Shown one piece after another: positions 18,464 through 28,504 of a stretch of DNA of 64,000 nucleotides. Location of the stretch: NCBI RefSeq assembly GCF_019703325.1, contig NZ_AP024819.1:62001-126000 (forward strand). Reading direction: 5' to 3'. Source of the DNA: Helicobacter sp. NHP19-012 (lineage in GTDB: Bacteria; Campylobacterota; Campylobacteria; Campylobacterales; Helicobacteraceae). Under the pieces are notes generated by a model. The model ran no database searches. It had not been told where the DNA came from and saw nothing but the letters and a program-made list of their open reading frames with translations. The translations under genes and the position numbers were made by a program. Numbering within the stretch: position 1 is the first letter of the stretch; each line of letters starts with the position of its first letter.

Positions 18464-19993
18464 TCAGAGCTTCACCTTAATCTCGGTAAAAATATGGCTT
18501 CTGTCTTGGTCGGTGGCAGGCTGATCGGGTAAGAAAGGTCCGTTCCAACCAATTTTATAGCCGTGACGCATGATTTGGTTATAGTATTCCACTTTAATGT
18601 CGGCATAAAAACGCTTAGAAAACTCGTAACCGAGGTTAAACGCAAAAACCTGTTCATCCGCACGGGGACCATAGGTCAAACGGCCGATCAAACCCCAAAG
18701 CCATTTTTTATACACCCCCCCGCCAAAGAGAAAGGCGGTGAAGGCGTTGGAGTCCATCATGTAAGAGAGGGAGTTAATGGTGTTGGCATAAACCGTGTTG
18801 TCCCAAAAGTCAAACCCTAGACGGCTCCCGTGGTAGCCGATCATCCAGTTGGCGTTGCCAAAGTTTTGGTAAATTCCGCCCCCAAAGTTGTAGTTGTTGT
18901 AGTCAAAGCGCTGTTTGATCATCAAGCTGTGGGCGTTTCTGTGTGAGATCATGCCAAACTGGTAGGTGTCCCAAAAGCGTTTGGCATAAAAGGGGTTTAA
19001 CACCGTGATGTCGGTTTGCGAGCGCCAGCCTATCCCTTTAAATTTGGGGTTGCTGTCATACATCAAAGTAAAGCATGGGCTGTATTCGTTGTTGGGCGAA
19101 AAATAGACAAAGGGCACCACACTAAAGCCCTTATACTCCCAAGTGATGTAAAAGGCGTGCACCCCGGGGTTGATCTTCTTGCCATCGGCTAGGGTGTAGG
19201 TTTTGGGAGAGTAGAAGTTATACAGCCACTCGTTGTAGGCAAAGCCCCGTCCAAAGCAGCTAAACCACCAAAACTTAAAATGGTTTAAATTTAAGGTCAT
19301 GTCCAGCCCTTGCGTGTAACCACTCATGTAGTCGGCTGGTGATTCATAACGCCCACCCCTGAATCTAAAAATGTTCTTGTAGGAGTAGTCGATGTAGGCG
19401 TTGTAGATCACATAGTTACGGGTATTATTGGCATAGCCTTGCACACAATCTGCCGTGTTTACCCCCCCAATGCTTGTGGCATTCGACATGGCTTGTAACT
19501 GGGCTGCACTTTTGCCTGCGTAGGATGCTTGGCTTCCTCCCCCTGCCCCATACCAGCACTGCGCCCAAGGCTTTTGCCCCACGAGCCCGCCCCAGTAACC
19601 AAAGTAGTTCCACGCCATACTCCCATAGGGTTTGCCCGTAACTTGGTTGATGGTGTCTTTGGTGCCATCATAGAGCAACCCTCCCCCAAAGCCCCCTAAA
19701 CTGCCCGACATGTGGTGTCCGTTAGCCCGGGCAGCTTTGGGCATGATTTCGGGAAGATCCATTTGTAAATACCCCACAATGGTTACAAAGGTTTCTGTCG
19801 GATAAAGGCCCTTATTGGTGTTGATAGGTTTGTTATTGAACCCAATCTTAGAAAACGACTCGACCCCGGCCTTGAACTTGGCAAACTGCTCTAATTGCCG
19901 TAGGTCAAAATGTTTCCAATCCATGGAGGAAGCTTGGGACAGAAGACCCAAATAGGCCACTAAACTCTTAGAGAGTAACACAACTTTTTTCAT
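18464..19993 (-). CDS. Hof-family outer membrane protein, copy 5
   Basis: A 509-residue predicted barrel. The start chosen is ATG at 19991-19993 (MKKVVLLSKSLVAYLGLLSQ), because it gives a proper signal peptide and has AAAGGA six bases ahead; an in-frame start 26 codons earlier lacks both. Blocks: KIGFNNKPINTNKGLYPTET, GGLLYDGTKDTINQ, FRGGRYESPADYMSGYTQG, FTLMYDSNPKFKGIGWRSQT, FGNANWMIGYHGSRLGFDF, RADEQVFAFNLGY, and a C-terminus RSHIFTEIKVKL ending in Leu. An extra loop with a Cys pair lies near residues 144-185. It contains the same FWDNTVYA block as copies 3 and 4. Confidence 0.85.
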   Translation of the reverse strand: MKKVVLLSKSLVAYLGLLSQASSMDWKHFDLRQLEQFAKFKAGVESFSKIGFNNKPINTNKGLYPTETFVTIVGYLQMDLPEIMPKAARANGHHMSGSLGGFGGGLLYDGTKDTINQVTGKPYGSMAWNYFGYWGGLVGQKPWAQCWYGAGGGSQASYAGKSAAQLQAMSNATSIGGVNTADCVQGYANNTRNYVIYNAYIDYSYKNIFRFRGGRYESPADYMSGYTQGLDMTLNLNHFKFWWFSCFGRGFAYNEWLYNFYSPKTYTLADGKKINPGVHAFYITWEYKGFSVVPFVYFSPNNEYSPCFTLMYDSNPKFKGIGWRSQTDITVLNPFYAKRFWDTYQFGMISHRNAHSLMIKQRFDYNNYNFGGGIYQNFGNANWMIGYHGSRLGFDFWDNTVYANTINSLSYMMDSNAFTAFLFGGGVYKKWLWGLIGRLTYGPRADEQVFAFNLGYEFSKRFYADIKVEYYNQIMRHGYKIGWNGPFLPDQPATDQDRSHIFTEIKVKL

Positions 19994-20343
19994 TTTAAAT
20001 CCTTTTGCTATCGTGAAGTCCTTGGATAGAGCACACCCAAGAACCCTCGTTATAGAAACTTGTGAGACCAACTCGGTGGGGTTATTGTGTTACCCTGAAG
20101 GTACGCCTCGCGCAAAAGAGCATTGCGCGCATCATCCTCCTTCCGCAAAGAATGACCATGATTAGAGAAGAAAGGCTTTGTGGGGATTTTGTCAAGGTTA
20201 TTGTTATTTTATCCATCAACTCTCCTCAAATCTAAAATTTTCAAGCAAATATCTAAGAATATTTACCCTTGTACGCTAAGGATAGCAAAAATTTGCTTAA
20301 GCCCCCCCGATCTCAAACCTCCGTATCCCCTTTGCTTGTCCGT
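19994..20343 (-). promoter_or_regulatory. 350-bp spacer upstream of hof copy 5, with a perfect hairpin
   Basis: No gene is supported here. It should hold the copy 5 promoter (minus-strand TAAAAT in the 20205-20215 area is a weak candidate). CGCGCAA (20109-20115) and TTGCGCG (20123-20129) form a perfect 7-bp stem with a 7-base loop in the putative leader about 115 bases before the start codon; no T-tract follows, so it is not an ordinary terminator. An AT-rich section lies at about 20200-20270. Confidence 0.4.
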
Positions 20344-21813
20344 CTAAAACGAAACCATGATGTTTGTGTAAAGGGCACTTCTATCCTGATAGCCACCGCT
20401 ACAATAAGTTATACAGATTTGATTGTTCAAGCCGGCTTGGTAGCCCTTGTTGGTGTGCACCCCATAGTATGCAAGGTCGACCGTTGCTTTGAGGTATTGG
20501 TTGAAGTTGTAGCCTAGGGTGAGCATGTAGCGGCCCTCCCATGCCACGGGTGCGCTTGTCCACTGCCATTGCATCCGCCATGTGAACTTTTTATTAAAAT
20601 GCGTGGCTCCATAGGCGATCGCCCCTGTTACAGCATTGGCTTTTAAAGCCGTACCCGCCGTGCCCACATAGATGCTATTACCCCCCAAAAGCACACCAGC
20701 CGGGTTACCCATGTTGCCCACATAGGTGTTGGGGTTGCCAAAGTTCTTGTAAAAAGTCCCCACAAGGTAGAAGTTATTGTAGTCAAAGCGTTGGCGCAAG
20801 ATGAGGCTTTGGCCGGTTTGGGTGATGGGCGTGCCGTATTTATACTTCACCGCCCCCGTTGAACCAAAGACCATCCAAGGCTCATACACGGGGAAGATGG
20901 CGGTGATGTGGGTGTCTGATTTAAAACCCTTGCCGTCAAAATTAGGGTTGGTGTCCCAGCCGAGCGTAAAACCCGGGGCGTTGAAAGTCTTGGGCGAGAA
21001 GTAGTAGAAGAACTCCGCCAATAATTTATGTTGGTTGTAAATGAGTCTCACAGCATGTGTACCGTAAGAGAGCTTGTAGCCTACAGGGGTCCAACCCCCT
21101 TGGGCGTTTTTCACATAGCCCCCGCTGTAAGAGGTTCTAGGGGCATACCAGTTGATTAGAAATCCACCGCTGGCGATCGCACGCCCCCACGAGCTAAACC
21201 ACACCAAGCGGGCGTGTTTGTATTGCCCAAAGACCTCAAAGCCTTGGGTTTTCCCACTTCTGTAGGGCATTGTAGAGGTGTAGCGGCCACCCTTGATGCC
21301 AAAGTAATCCTTGTATTGGTACTCCAAAAATGCATCGCTCCAAATGTAGGTACGCGAGTTTTTTCGAATGAAGCTGTCCTTTAGGTTGTCGTCATCGGTG
21401 GCGATGGAGTTGTGGTTGCCGTCTAGATATCCATTGTAGTAACCAAAATAGTTGAAGATTTGGCTGCCCCGATCGAGGTTTTTGGTGCTGTCGTAGAAAA
21501 CGCCCCCGACCATGCCCCCGATCCCACCTTTCAGCACATGGGCGGATTTCTTGGGCAAAAAGCTCATGCTTAAATCCAAATACCCGGACACGGTGGCGTA
21601 TTGTTGCATGGGGTAAAGCCCTCTCCTGCGGTCGATCTCTCTCGTGTTGAACCCAATTTGAGAGGTCTGCTCGGCACGCCCGCCAAATTTATACTCGAAT
21701 GCATCCATAGAGGTTGCAAAAAACATCAATGGTCCACAGACATAGGTTAGAACGGAGAAGTTCGATCTAATGCCTAAATGTTGCCCTTGTCGTTGTTCAT
21801 GTCTATCTTGCAT
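20344..21813 (-). CDS. Hof-family outer membrane protein, copy 6
   Basis: A 489-residue predicted barrel with a somewhat long leader (residues 1-20 hydrophilic, then VLTYVCGPLMFFATSMDAFE). Shared blocks: QIGFNTREIDRRRGLYPMQQ, GGVFYDSTKNLDRG, FGIKGGRYTSTMPYRSGKTQ, FTLGWDTNPNFDGKGFKSDT, FGNPNTYVGNMGNP, and the C-terminal RSALYTNIMVSF with terminal Phe. It is the most upstream gene of the six and has its own TATAAT at 21891-21896. Sequence is more divergent than copies 3-5 in the N-terminal strand (PMQQ instead of PTES). Confidence 0.85.
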   Translation of the reverse strand: MQDRHEQRQGQHLGIRSNFSVLTYVCGPLMFFATSMDAFEYKFGGRAEQTSQIGFNTREIDRRRGLYPMQQYATVSGYLDLSMSFLPKKSAHVLKGGIGGMVGGVFYDSTKNLDRGSQIFNYFGYYNGYLDGNHNSIATDDDNLKDSFIRKNSRTYIWSDAFLEYQYKDYFGIKGGRYTSTMPYRSGKTQGFEVFGQYKHARLVWFSSWGRAIASGGFLINWYAPRTSYSGGYVKNAQGGWTPVGYKLSYGTHAVRLIYNQHKLLAEFFYYFSPKTFNAPGFTLGWDTNPNFDGKGFKSDTHITAIFPVYEPWMVFGSTGAVKYKYGTPITQTGQSLILRQRFDYNNFYLVGTFYKNFGNPNTYVGNMGNPAGVLLGGNSIYVGTAGTALKANAVTGAIAYGATHFNKKFTWRMQWQWTSAPVAWEGRYMLTLGYNFNQYLKATVDLAYYGVHTNKGYQAGLNNQICITYCSGGYQDRSALYTNIMVSF

Positions 21814-21890
21814 ATTGTCTCCTTGGCTGATCCGAATAGACCGAGTAAAAACCTTCTTTTAGCCCTATTAGAAGTCGTCCTACATTTAGG

Positions 21891-21896
21891 ATTATA
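21891..21896 (-). promoter_or_regulatory. -10 box (TATAAT) for hof copy 6
   Basis: Perfect TATAAT on the minus strand, giving a leader of roughly 70 bases before the hof copy 6 ATG. The 280-bp spacer 21814-22093 otherwise holds the divergent ctpA promoter and a short open stretch of unknown meaning. Confidence 0.5.
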
Positions 21897-22030
21897 AATT
21901 GGAAACTCTGTTAGAGTTGCCCCAAGCCCATGCCAAAACCCTAGAAAACAAAGGGATGCTACACAAAGTAACTAAGCCCATAGAGGGCTTTAAACTTTGG
22001 TTTATAAGATTTGGGGTTTGTGTGGACTAA

Positions 22031-22059
22031 TTGTAAAATTGCCTAGTTTTCGGTAGAAT
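22031..22059 (+). promoter_or_regulatory. Promoter of the ctpA operon (TTGTAA-N17-TAGAAT)
   Basis: TTGTAA (22031-22036) and TAGAAT (22054-22059) are separated by 17 bases, a good sigma-70-type arrangement. Transcription would start near 22066, some 28 bases before the ATG, with AAGGGG at 22087-22092 region as ribosome site. Confidence 0.6.
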
Positions 22060-22093
22060 GGCACTTTTTGATGTGAATTGAAAGATAAGGGGC

Positions 22094-23476
22094 ATGATGA
22101 ATAAGTATTTTGTAACGGGGCTTGTGTCTTCTATTTTGAGTGTGTGGTTGGTGGCGCATAACTTGCCACAGGACGGAGTGGCACAAAATACCCCCCACAC
22201 CCAAAACTTTAAAAAAAAAATAGCAGATCCACAACCCAAGAGCGGCTCAATGCCCTAAAAAAATTCTCCAATGTGGTGGAACAAGTTGAACGCTACTATG
22301 TAGACAAGGTCAGCATTAACGACATTGTGGATAAAGCCATCGATGGCTTGATGACGAACCTAGACGCGCACTCATCCTACTTAACGCCTAAGAAATTCCG
22401 CGATTTTAGAGCCCAAACAGAGGGCGAATTTGGGGGGCTTGGCATCACCGTGGGTATCCGCGATGGTGCGCTCACCGTGATCGCTCCCTTGGATGACACC
22501 CCCGCCTTTAGAGCCGGGATTAAGGCCGGGGATGTGATCTTAAAAATCAACCAAGAGAGCACTTTAAACATGAGCATTGACAACGCCGTTAATCTCATGC
22601 GTGGCAAGCCTAAAACCCCCATTGAGCTCACTTTGGTGCGTAAGAATGAATCCAAACCCATTGTGGTGAAAATGTTGCGCGACATCATTAAGATTAAATC
22701 CGTGCACGCCAAAAATCGAAGGGACACACTTCTTGTATGTGCGGGTCAATTCATTTGATCGCAATGTGGTTAAAGGGGTGCTCACCGAGCTAAGAAAGGC
22801 TAGAAACTTACAGGGCATTGTGCTCGATTTGCGCTCCAATCCGGGAGGACTTTTAAGCCAAGCCATCGATCTATCTAATCTCTTCATCAAGCACGGCATC
22901 ATCGTGTCGCAAAAAGGACGGGTGAAGGCCGAGGACATTGAATACCACGCCGATGGCAAAGCCCCCTACCCCAATTTGCCCATCGCCGTTTTAGTCAATG
23001 CGGGCACAGCCAGCGCAAGCGAGATTGTCTCAGGGGCTCTGCAAGATCACAAACGCGCGGTCATCATTGGGGAAAGCACCTTTGGTAAAGGCAGCGTGCA
23101 AACCACCTTCCCCGTGGGTAGGGACGAGGCGATCAAGATCACCATCGCCCGCTACTATTTGCCCAGCGGGCGCACGATCCAAGCCGTGGGGATCAAGCCC
23201 GACATTGTGGTGTATCCGGGCAATGTCCCCCAAGATGAAAGCAAGTTCAGCATTAAAGAGGCGGATTTAAAACACCACTTGCAGCAAGAATTACAATCGC
23301 TAAACAGCAAATCCGAGAACAAAAAACACGAACATGGTAAAAAGGTTGAGGACAAAGAGAGCAAACCCATCACCCAAAAGGACATCAATGCGGATATTCA
23401 GCTAAAAACCGCCATAGACACCCTAAAAGTTTGGGACATCCTAACCGCTCCTAACAAAGAGAGCGCACATAGGTAG
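22094..23476 (+). CDS. ctpA: C-terminal processing protease CtpA (S41), broken by two compensating frameshifts
   Basis: Periplasmic tail-specific serine protease of the HP1350 type. The N-terminus (MMNKYFVTGLVSSILSVWLV) is a signal anchor. After an A10 run (22211-22220) the frame is lost. The next block, RSTTQERLNALKKFSNVVEQ through the PDZ domain (GEFGGLGITVGIRDGALTVI), reads in another frame. After the A5 run at 22711-22715 it returns to the first, KIEGTHFLYVRVNSFDRNVV, then the catalytic domain with LDLRSNPGGLL, NAGTASASEIVSGALQDH and GESTFGKGSVQT (Ser and Lys of the dyad). A10 needs one more base and A5 one fewer; the full 1,383 nt is 461 codons, the expected size. Error or slippage is discussed separately. 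Confidence 0.88.
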
Positions 23477-23482
23477 ACGCTT

Positions 23483-24574
23483 GTGAGGGCGGGGCTAGCT
23501 TGCCTTTTATACTTCTTACTTTGCCTAGTTGGTTTGCAAAGCGAGGAAGTGCGGGCGAAGGTTGTGTATGTCAAAGTGGTGAATTTACAAGATTTGACCA
23601 GCAAGCCCGTGTATGTGGGGCAAAGAATCCGCGTACAATATAACTTAATGCTCTTCTCTCAAGCCAAATTTTTAGGGGCAGAGTTAGAAAACCTACCCGA
23701 CCCTAAAGAGCTCAAACGCCTAAACTTTACCCCAAATTGGGTCGCTTCGGGCACGGACAGCTACAGCACCACTTACAATTACAAGGTTTTAGGCACAAAG
23801 GCGGTGATCCCTGCTCTTAAAGTGAGTGCCTTCGTGCAGGATCAAGATTATTTGGATAAATCCAGTGCGCCCGCCATCCCTTTGCAAGTGGTTGACCTCT
23901 CAGCACACCCTAATTATGTGGGCGTGGTGGCAACAAACTTTAGCGTTACCGGCTACAAGGTCAAAGAATACGACACCACCCACAATATTCTCGTCTTTGA
24001 GTTGCAAGCCAAAGGCGCAAATTTAGAAGATTTTAAAATCCCCGGCGAATTCAAACAAGGCTTTGAGGGCAGCCATTCAGGTACGGATAATGTCAGTGGG
24101 GTTTATTATTGTATTTTGCCAAAGAGCATGCAAAGCTTGTCTTTTAATTATTTTTCCTTGCAAGAGGCACAATTTAAGGAATTGCATTTTTCTTTAATCC
24201 CCATTGAAGAAAGTGTGAGCACACAGAGCAACCTAAAGCCTAAGAACAATTTACTGCTCTTTTCAAACATCTTTTTAATGGGCTTGTTGCTTGTGGTTAT
24301 AGTGTGCTATTTTCTCACAAGTTATAAAAACACGGCATTGGTCGTGGCTATTTTGCTCATGGGGGTTTTGCTGTGGAATGTCCTTTCCACCTACCGCACA
24401 GGGGTTTTAAGAGCTAATGCAACGATTAAAATCTTACCCACGCAAAATTCAACTTTGCTCTTGATCCCCAAGCAAGCCCTGCATGTCAAAATCATAGGCG
24501 AGCATGCCAAATACTATAAAATCATGACAGATGATGAGAAAATCGGTTGGGTGAGGAAGGAAGATGTGGAGTAG
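23483..24574 (+). CDS. Membrane protein with exported domain and C-terminal SH3-like domain (HP1349-like)
   Basis: A 363-residue protein of unknown function. It has a signal peptide ([16 protein letters not shown]), a beta-rich exported region (about 25-250) somewhat like BatD-type proteins, two membrane segments (about 258-276 and 283-303) and a C-terminal bacterial SH3-like module (about 310-363; [34 protein letters not shown]). GTG at 23483 is the start, 7 bases after ctpA, and the 3' end overlaps plsC by 11 bases, so these three form an operon as in HP1350-HP1349-HP1348. An envelope-maintenance role is inferred from the neighbours only. Confidence 0.7.
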   Translation: MRAGLACLLYFLLCLVGLQSEEVRAKVVYVKVVNLQDLTSKPVYVGQRIRVQYNLMLFSQAKFLGAELENLPDPKELKRLNFTPNWVASGTDSYSTTYNYKVLGTKAVIPALKVSAFVQDQDYLDKSSAPAIPLQVVDLSAHPNYVGVVATNFSVTGYKVKEYDTTHNILVFELQAKGANLEDFKIPGEFKQGFEGSHSGTDNVSGVYYCILPKSMQSLSFNYFSLQEAQFKELHFSLIPIEESVSTQSNLKPKNNLLLFSNIFLMGLLLVVIVCYFLTSYKNTALVVAILLMGVLLWNVLSTYRTGVLRANATIKILPTQNSTLLLIPKQALHVKIIGEHAKYYKIMTDDEKIGWVRKEDVE

Positions 24575-25259
24575 AATCCGAGGCATTTATACGCTCTTGG
24601 TCGTGGGTTTGGGGCTAGGTTTCATCATTTTAATGAACTTTCTAACCCGTAAACACAACAATTCCCGCCAAACCCGTAAATGGTGTCGCTCTTTTTTCTT
24701 TTTAGTGCATTCCCCCTTAGAGAAAATCGGGGAGTTTGATTTAAGCGCAGATTTGATTGTGCTCAACCACCAAAGCATTATTGACATCATTTGCCTAGAG
24801 GCTTACCACCCCCGCAACATTTGCTGGGTCGCCAAAAAAGAGCTGGGCGATATGCCCTACTATGGCTACGCACTTAAAACTCCTGAGATGATTTTAATCG
24901 ACAGAGAGGATCGGCGCGGATTAGCCTCTTTGCTTAAAATTGCCAAAGAAAAGCTAGAGCAAGACCGCCCCTTGGTGATCTTTCCCGAGGGGACAAGAAG
25001 CCGTGGGCTAGAAAAATTCTTGCCCTTTAAGCCGGGGGCTAAGGTTTTAGCCGAGAAGTTACATTTAAAAATCCAGCCCATACTCTTACTCAACACCCGC
25101 AAGATTTTTAACACCAAGCCCATAGAATCGCAAGCTACGCATTTACGCATGGTGCTCATGCCCGCCTTCACCCCCGATTTAAGCACGGATTGGTACACCA
25201 AATTAGAGCAGGACATGCAAGCCGAGTATCAAAAACACTACCACGAACTCAATGGTTAG
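24564..25259 (+). CDS. plsC: 1-acyl-sn-glycerol-3-phosphate acyltransferase PlsC
   Basis: A 231-residue enzyme that adds the second acyl chain to lysophosphatidate in phospholipid synthesis. It has an N-terminal membrane segment ([18 protein letters not shown]), the catalytic acyltransferase motif NHQSIID (N-H-x4-D) near residue 70 and the glycerol-phosphate-binding FPEGTRSRG near 143. Length is normal. It is the last gene of the ctpA operon; tRNA-Ala follows after 41 bases from its own promoter. Counterpart of HP1348. Confidence 0.92.
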   Translation: MWSRIRGIYTLLVVGLGLGFIILMNFLTRKHNNSRQTRKWCRSFFFLVHSPLEKIGEFDLSADLIVLNHQSIIDIICLEAYHPRNICWVAKKELGDMPYYGYALKTPEMILIDREDRRGLASLLKIAKEKLEQDRPLVIFPEGTRSRGLEKFLPFKPGAKVLAEKLHLKIQPILLLNTRKIFNTKPIESQATHLRMVLMPAFTPDLSTDWYTKLEQDMQAEYQKHYHELNG

Positions 25260-25261
25260 GC

Positions 25262-25290
25262 TTGCATTTTTATAAAATCTGTGCTAGAAT
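25262..25290 (+). promoter_or_regulatory. tRNA-Ala promoter (TTGCAT-N17-TAGAAT)
   Basis: TTGCAT (25262-25267) and TAGAAT (25285-25290) with a 17-base spacer lie immediately before the tRNA; transcription would begin about 4 bases before the mature 5' end. Confidence 0.65.
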
Positions 25291-25300
25291 GCGGAATTTT

Positions 25301-25376
25301 GGGGTGTTAGCTCAGCTGGGAGAGCGCAACGCTGGCAGCGTTGAGGTCAGGGGTTCGATCCCCCTACACTCCACCA
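25301..25376 (+). tRNA. tRNA-Ala (anticodon GGC)
   Basis: A 76-base cloverleaf: acceptor GGGGTGT pairs with ACACTCC, D arm GCTC/GAGC, anticodon stem CAACG/CGTTG around the 7-base loop CTGGCAG (anticodon GGC, reading GCC and GCU), T arm AGGGG-TTCGATC-CCCCT, discriminator A and an encoded CCA. All stems are intact. Confidence 0.97.
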
Positions 25377-25400
25377 CTCCCTAAAATCTAAAAACTTTGG

Positions 25401-26549
25401 TTATTTACTCAAGAAGTCAGCGATCGCTGTGGCTTTGTCGGTTTGCTCCCAACTAAACCCTTCCCGTCCAAAATGCCCGTAAGCTGCCGTTTGGCGGTAA
25501 ATGGGGCGTAAGAGGTCTAAACTTTCAATGATCCCCTTTGGGGTGAGTTTAAAAAGCGCACGCACGCACGCCTCAAGGTCTTGGGGGGTATAAATGCTTG
25601 TGTGGTGGGTGTTGATGTAGACAGACACGGGGTCCACAATGCCGATCGCATAGGCGAGTTGCACAGTCGCCCGCTTACACACCCCGCTAGCCACCAAATT
25701 TTTAGCGATGTAGCGCGCCATGTAAGCCGCGCTGCGATCCACCTTAGAAGGATCTTTGCCGCTAAACGCCCCACCCCCGTGTGGGCAAGAACCCCCGTAA
25801 GTATCCACGATGATCTTACGCCCCGTAAGCCCTGCATCGCCTTGCGGCCCGCCGATGACAAATTTACCGGTGGGGTTGATGTGGTATTTGATGTTGTCGT
25901 TTAAAAACTCCTTAGGCAAGACTTTATACACGATCTCTTCAATCACCGCTTCGCGTAGGTGCTTTTGGTCGATCTCGGGGGAGTGTTGGGTAGACACCAC
26001 GATTGTGTCGATGCCCACGGGCTCATGGCCCTCGTAGCGGATCGTAACCTGCGCCTTGCCATCGGGGCGCAAAAAGGGCAAGGTCGCGCTTTTTCTAGCG
26101 TTGGCAAGCCCCAAAGTGATGGCGTGCGCAAGGCTAACGGCTAGGGGCATGAGTTGGGGGGTTTCGTTACAAGCATAACCAAACATGATCCCCTGATCGC
26201 CCGCCCCCACTTCGCCATCCAAGCGATCCACGCCTTGATTAATGTCCGGGCTTTGCTCGCCAACCCCATTGAGCACTGCTGCGCTGCGGTAATCAAAGCC
26301 ATAGAGCGCGTCCGTGTAGCCGATGTCTTTGACAACTCCCCTTGCGATCTCTTGCATGGGAGCATAAATCTTGGTCTTGAGCTCGCCCGTGATGATACAA
26401 AACCCATTGGCGAGTAAGGTTTCACACGCCACGCGGGCGTTTTTATCCCGCTCAATGATATAATCTAAGACGGCATCGCTGATTTGATCCGCCATTTTGT
26501 CCGGATGTCCCTCTGTAACCGACTCGGAGGTAAAAAGATAAGAGCTCAT
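25401..26549 (-). CDS. metK: S-adenosylmethionine synthase MetK
   Basis: A 382-residue cytoplasmic enzyme making SAM from ATP and methionine. Signature motifs: [16 protein letters not shown] near residue 15, [11 protein letters not shown] near 97, [12 protein letters not shown] near 112 and [19 protein letters not shown] near 257 (P-loop and metal-binding region). Length and order match the bacterial family. Convergent with the tRNA, ending 24 bases from it. Counterpart of HP0197, although in H. pylori metK is not next to tsf-rpsB, so this is a rearranged junction. Confidence 0.97.
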   Translation of the reverse strand: MSSYLFTSESVTEGHPDKMADQISDAVLDYIIERDKNARVACETLLANGFCIITGELKTKIYAPMQEIARGVVKDIGYTDALYGFDYRSAAVLNGVGEQSPDINQGVDRLDGEVGAGDQGIMFGYACNETPQLMPLAVSLAHAITLGLANARKSATLPFLRPDGKAQVTIRYEGHEPVGIDTIVVSTQHSPEIDQKHLREAVIEEIVYKVLPKEFLNDNIKYHINPTGKFVIGGPQGDAGLTGRKIIVDTYGGSCPHGGGAFSGKDPSKVDRSAAYMARYIAKNLVASGVCKRATVQLAYAIGIVDPVSVYINTHHTSIYTPQDLEACVRALFKLTPKGIIESLDLLRPIYRQTAAYGHFGREGFSWEQTDKATAIADFLSK

Positions 26550-26583
26550 AAGTCCTCCTTATTAGTTGATCGCATGGCTTGCG

Positions 26584-27645
26584 TTATTTCATTTGTGCCG
26601 CCACTTCGGCCGCAAAATCCTCGCTTTTCTTTTCAATCCCCTCGCCCACTTCAAAGCGGATAAACTCCACAATGCGGATTTCATCGTTGATTTGTGCGCT
26701 TCTCTCATCTAAGATTTGTTGGATGGTCTTTTTATCATCCATCACAAAGAATTGCCCAAGCAAGGTCAACCTTTGGTCTAGTAGGGTGTTGTCGGCGATG
26801 AAGCGCTCCATTTTGCCAGGGATGATTTTATCAAAGATTTTTTCAGGCTTGCCTTGATCCCTTAGCTCTTGTTTGTAAGCCTCCTCTTGCTTGGCTAAAA
26901 TGTCCTCTGTCAGTTCGGCTTTACTTACATAGGTGGGGATGTGTTTTAAAGGCTTGCCTAGCCTCTTTGCCTCTTCATTTTCCTTTTCAATCTCTGCCAC
27001 TAAGGCTAATTTTTCCTTAGCAATGAAGTCAGGGTTAAAGGCTTTGTAATCCAATACAACAGGTTTCATGGCGGCGGCGTGCATGGCGATATGGCGGGCT
27101 AATTCGCGCAATTTATCGGCGTTTTTGGGGTCTTTGTGGGCGATTTTGATGATCGCACCTACGCGGTGGTTGGCATGCAAGTAGCCATTGAGCACTTCAT
27201 TAGCCCCCGCTTGCACGCAAGCCAAACGGCGCACCACGATGTTTTCCCCGATTTTAGCCACCGCAGCGTGCAAGTAGGACTCGTAAGCCTGCCCCTCGAT
27301 TTGCAGTTGGTATAACTCTTTGGTGTCTTTGGGTTGTTTGTCTTTGGCAAGCTCTAAAGATTTTGCTACAAGGGCTTTAAAGTGGTCGTTTTTGGCGACA
27401 AAGTCGGTTTCACTATTGATCTCTAGCATGGTCGCTTGGGTGCTGTCCGCGGCAAGGGCGATCACACCCTCAGCTGCCACACGATCGGCTTTTTTGATCG
27501 CCTTGCTTAAGCCCTTTTCACGCAAATATTCCACAGCCTTTTCTAAATCTCCCCCGCACTCCACAAGGGCTTTTTTGCAATCCATCATAGGTGCGTCTGT
27601 CATTTCCCTCAGCTGTTTAACTTGGGCGGCACTAACATTACTCAT
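26584..27645 (-). CDS. tsf: Elongation factor Ts
   Basis: A 353-residue guanine-nucleotide exchange factor that recycles EF-Tu. The N-terminal UBA-like segment ([20 protein letters not shown], with [10 protein letters not shown]) and the core [15 protein letters not shown] are diagnostic. Helicobacter EF-Ts is longer than the ~280-residue E. coli form because of insertions in the C-terminal half, and this fits. The start codon lies 8 bases inside rpsB, the usual rpsB-tsf coupling. Confidence 0.96.
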   Translation of the reverse strand: MSNVSAAQVKQLREMTDAPMMDCKKALVECGGDLEKAVEYLREKGLSKAIKKADRVAAEGVIALAADSTQATMLEINSETDFVAKNDHFKALVAKSLELAKDKQPKDTKELYQLQIEGQAYESYLHAAVAKIGENIVVRRLACVQAGANEVLNGYLHANHRVGAIIKIAHKDPKNADKLRELARHIAMHAAAMKPVVLDYKAFNPDFIAKEKLALVAEIEKENEEAKRLGKPLKHIPTYVSKAELTEDILAKQEEAYKQELRDQGKPEKIFDKIIPGKMERFIADNTLLDQRLTLLGQFFVMDDKKTIQQILDERSAQINDEIRIVEFIRFEVGEGIEKKSEDFAAEVAAQMK

Positions 27646-28420
27646 TTTCTACCCCCTCTTCTTGGGCAATTTCCTCCAAAATTTCCTCTTTCTCTACCTC
27701 GCTAGCTGCCTCCACATCTTCCGCCACTTCCTCGCTGCGTCCCACAAGCTCACGCCCCTCTGTGATCGCCTCTGCCATTTCTTTACAGAAAAGGCCGATG
27801 GAGCGGATCGCATCGTCATTGCCCGGGATCGGGTAATCCACCAAATCGGGGTCGCAATTTGTGTCTAAGGGGGCAATGATGGGAATACCTAAACGGCGTG
27901 CCTCAGCCACAGCGATTTTTTCCTTCACCACATCCACGATGAACATCATATCGGGCATTTTTTTCATGTGGCGTACCCCACCTAGATATTTTTCAAGCTT
28001 TTCTTTTTTGCGTAAAATCATCAGCTTTTCTTTCTTGGTGAGCAGGTCGATCTGCCCGCTGCTCTCCATTTCCTCCATGATTTCTAGCTTACGTACAGAT
28101 TTTCTAATGGTGCTAAAGTTTGTGAGCATGCCGCCTAGCCAGCGGTAATTGACATAGGGGACATTGACTTGCATGGCGTATTCTTTGAGCGCATCGCTGG
28201 CTTGTTTTTTGGTACCCACAAACATGATCGTTTTGCCCTCTGCGCTCGCGTCCCTCACGATATTGTAGGTGTAGCGGAAGTAACGCAAGGTTTTTTGCAA
28301 GTCGATGATGTGGATGTTCTTACGCACCCCAAAGATAAAACGGGCTGTTTTGGGGTTCCAACGCCGTGTTTGGTGCCCGAAATGCACCCCACACTCTAAT
28401 AAATCCTTCATTGTGATCAT
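27638..28420 (-). CDS. rpsB: 30S ribosomal protein S2
   Basis: A 260-residue small-subunit protein. The ATG at 28418-28420 ([20 protein letters not shown]) is chosen because it gives the conserved S2 N-terminus and has AAGGAG seven bases ahead. A longer in-frame opening up to 28498 would start at about the predicted transcription start and adds an unrelated sequence. Conserved pieces: [42 protein letters not shown]. The C-terminal ~30 residues are strongly acidic (Glu-rich), as in H. pylori S2. Confidence 0.96.
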   Translation of the reverse strand: MITMKDLLECGVHFGHQTRRWNPKTARFIFGVRKNIHIIDLQKTLRYFRYTYNIVRDASAEGKTIMFVGTKKQASDALKEYAMQVNVPYVNYRWLGGMLTNFSTIRKSVRKLEIMEEMESSGQIDLLTKKEKLMILRKKEKLEKYLGGVRHMKKMPDMMFIVDVVKEKIAVAEARRLGIPIIAPLDTNCDPDLVDYPIPGNDDAIRSIGLFCKEMAEAITEGRELVGRSEEVAEDVEAASEVEKEEILEEIAQEEGVENE

Positions 28421-28504
28421 ACTTAACTCCTTAAAGTTTGCCGCCACGCTCCCTAAAAACACTTTAAGGCGGGGCGTGTGTGATTTTGCATAAAGCAAGT
28501 GGCT

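Noticed and set aside
12054..21813. A prophage or conjugative island
   Set aside because: No integrase, structural phage or transfer genes; all six genes are outer membrane proteins.
28421..28498. An N-terminal extension of ribosomal protein S2 (start at 28498)
   Set aside because: The start would coincide with the predicted transcription start, and the standard S2 N-terminus with a perfect ribosome site begins at 28420.
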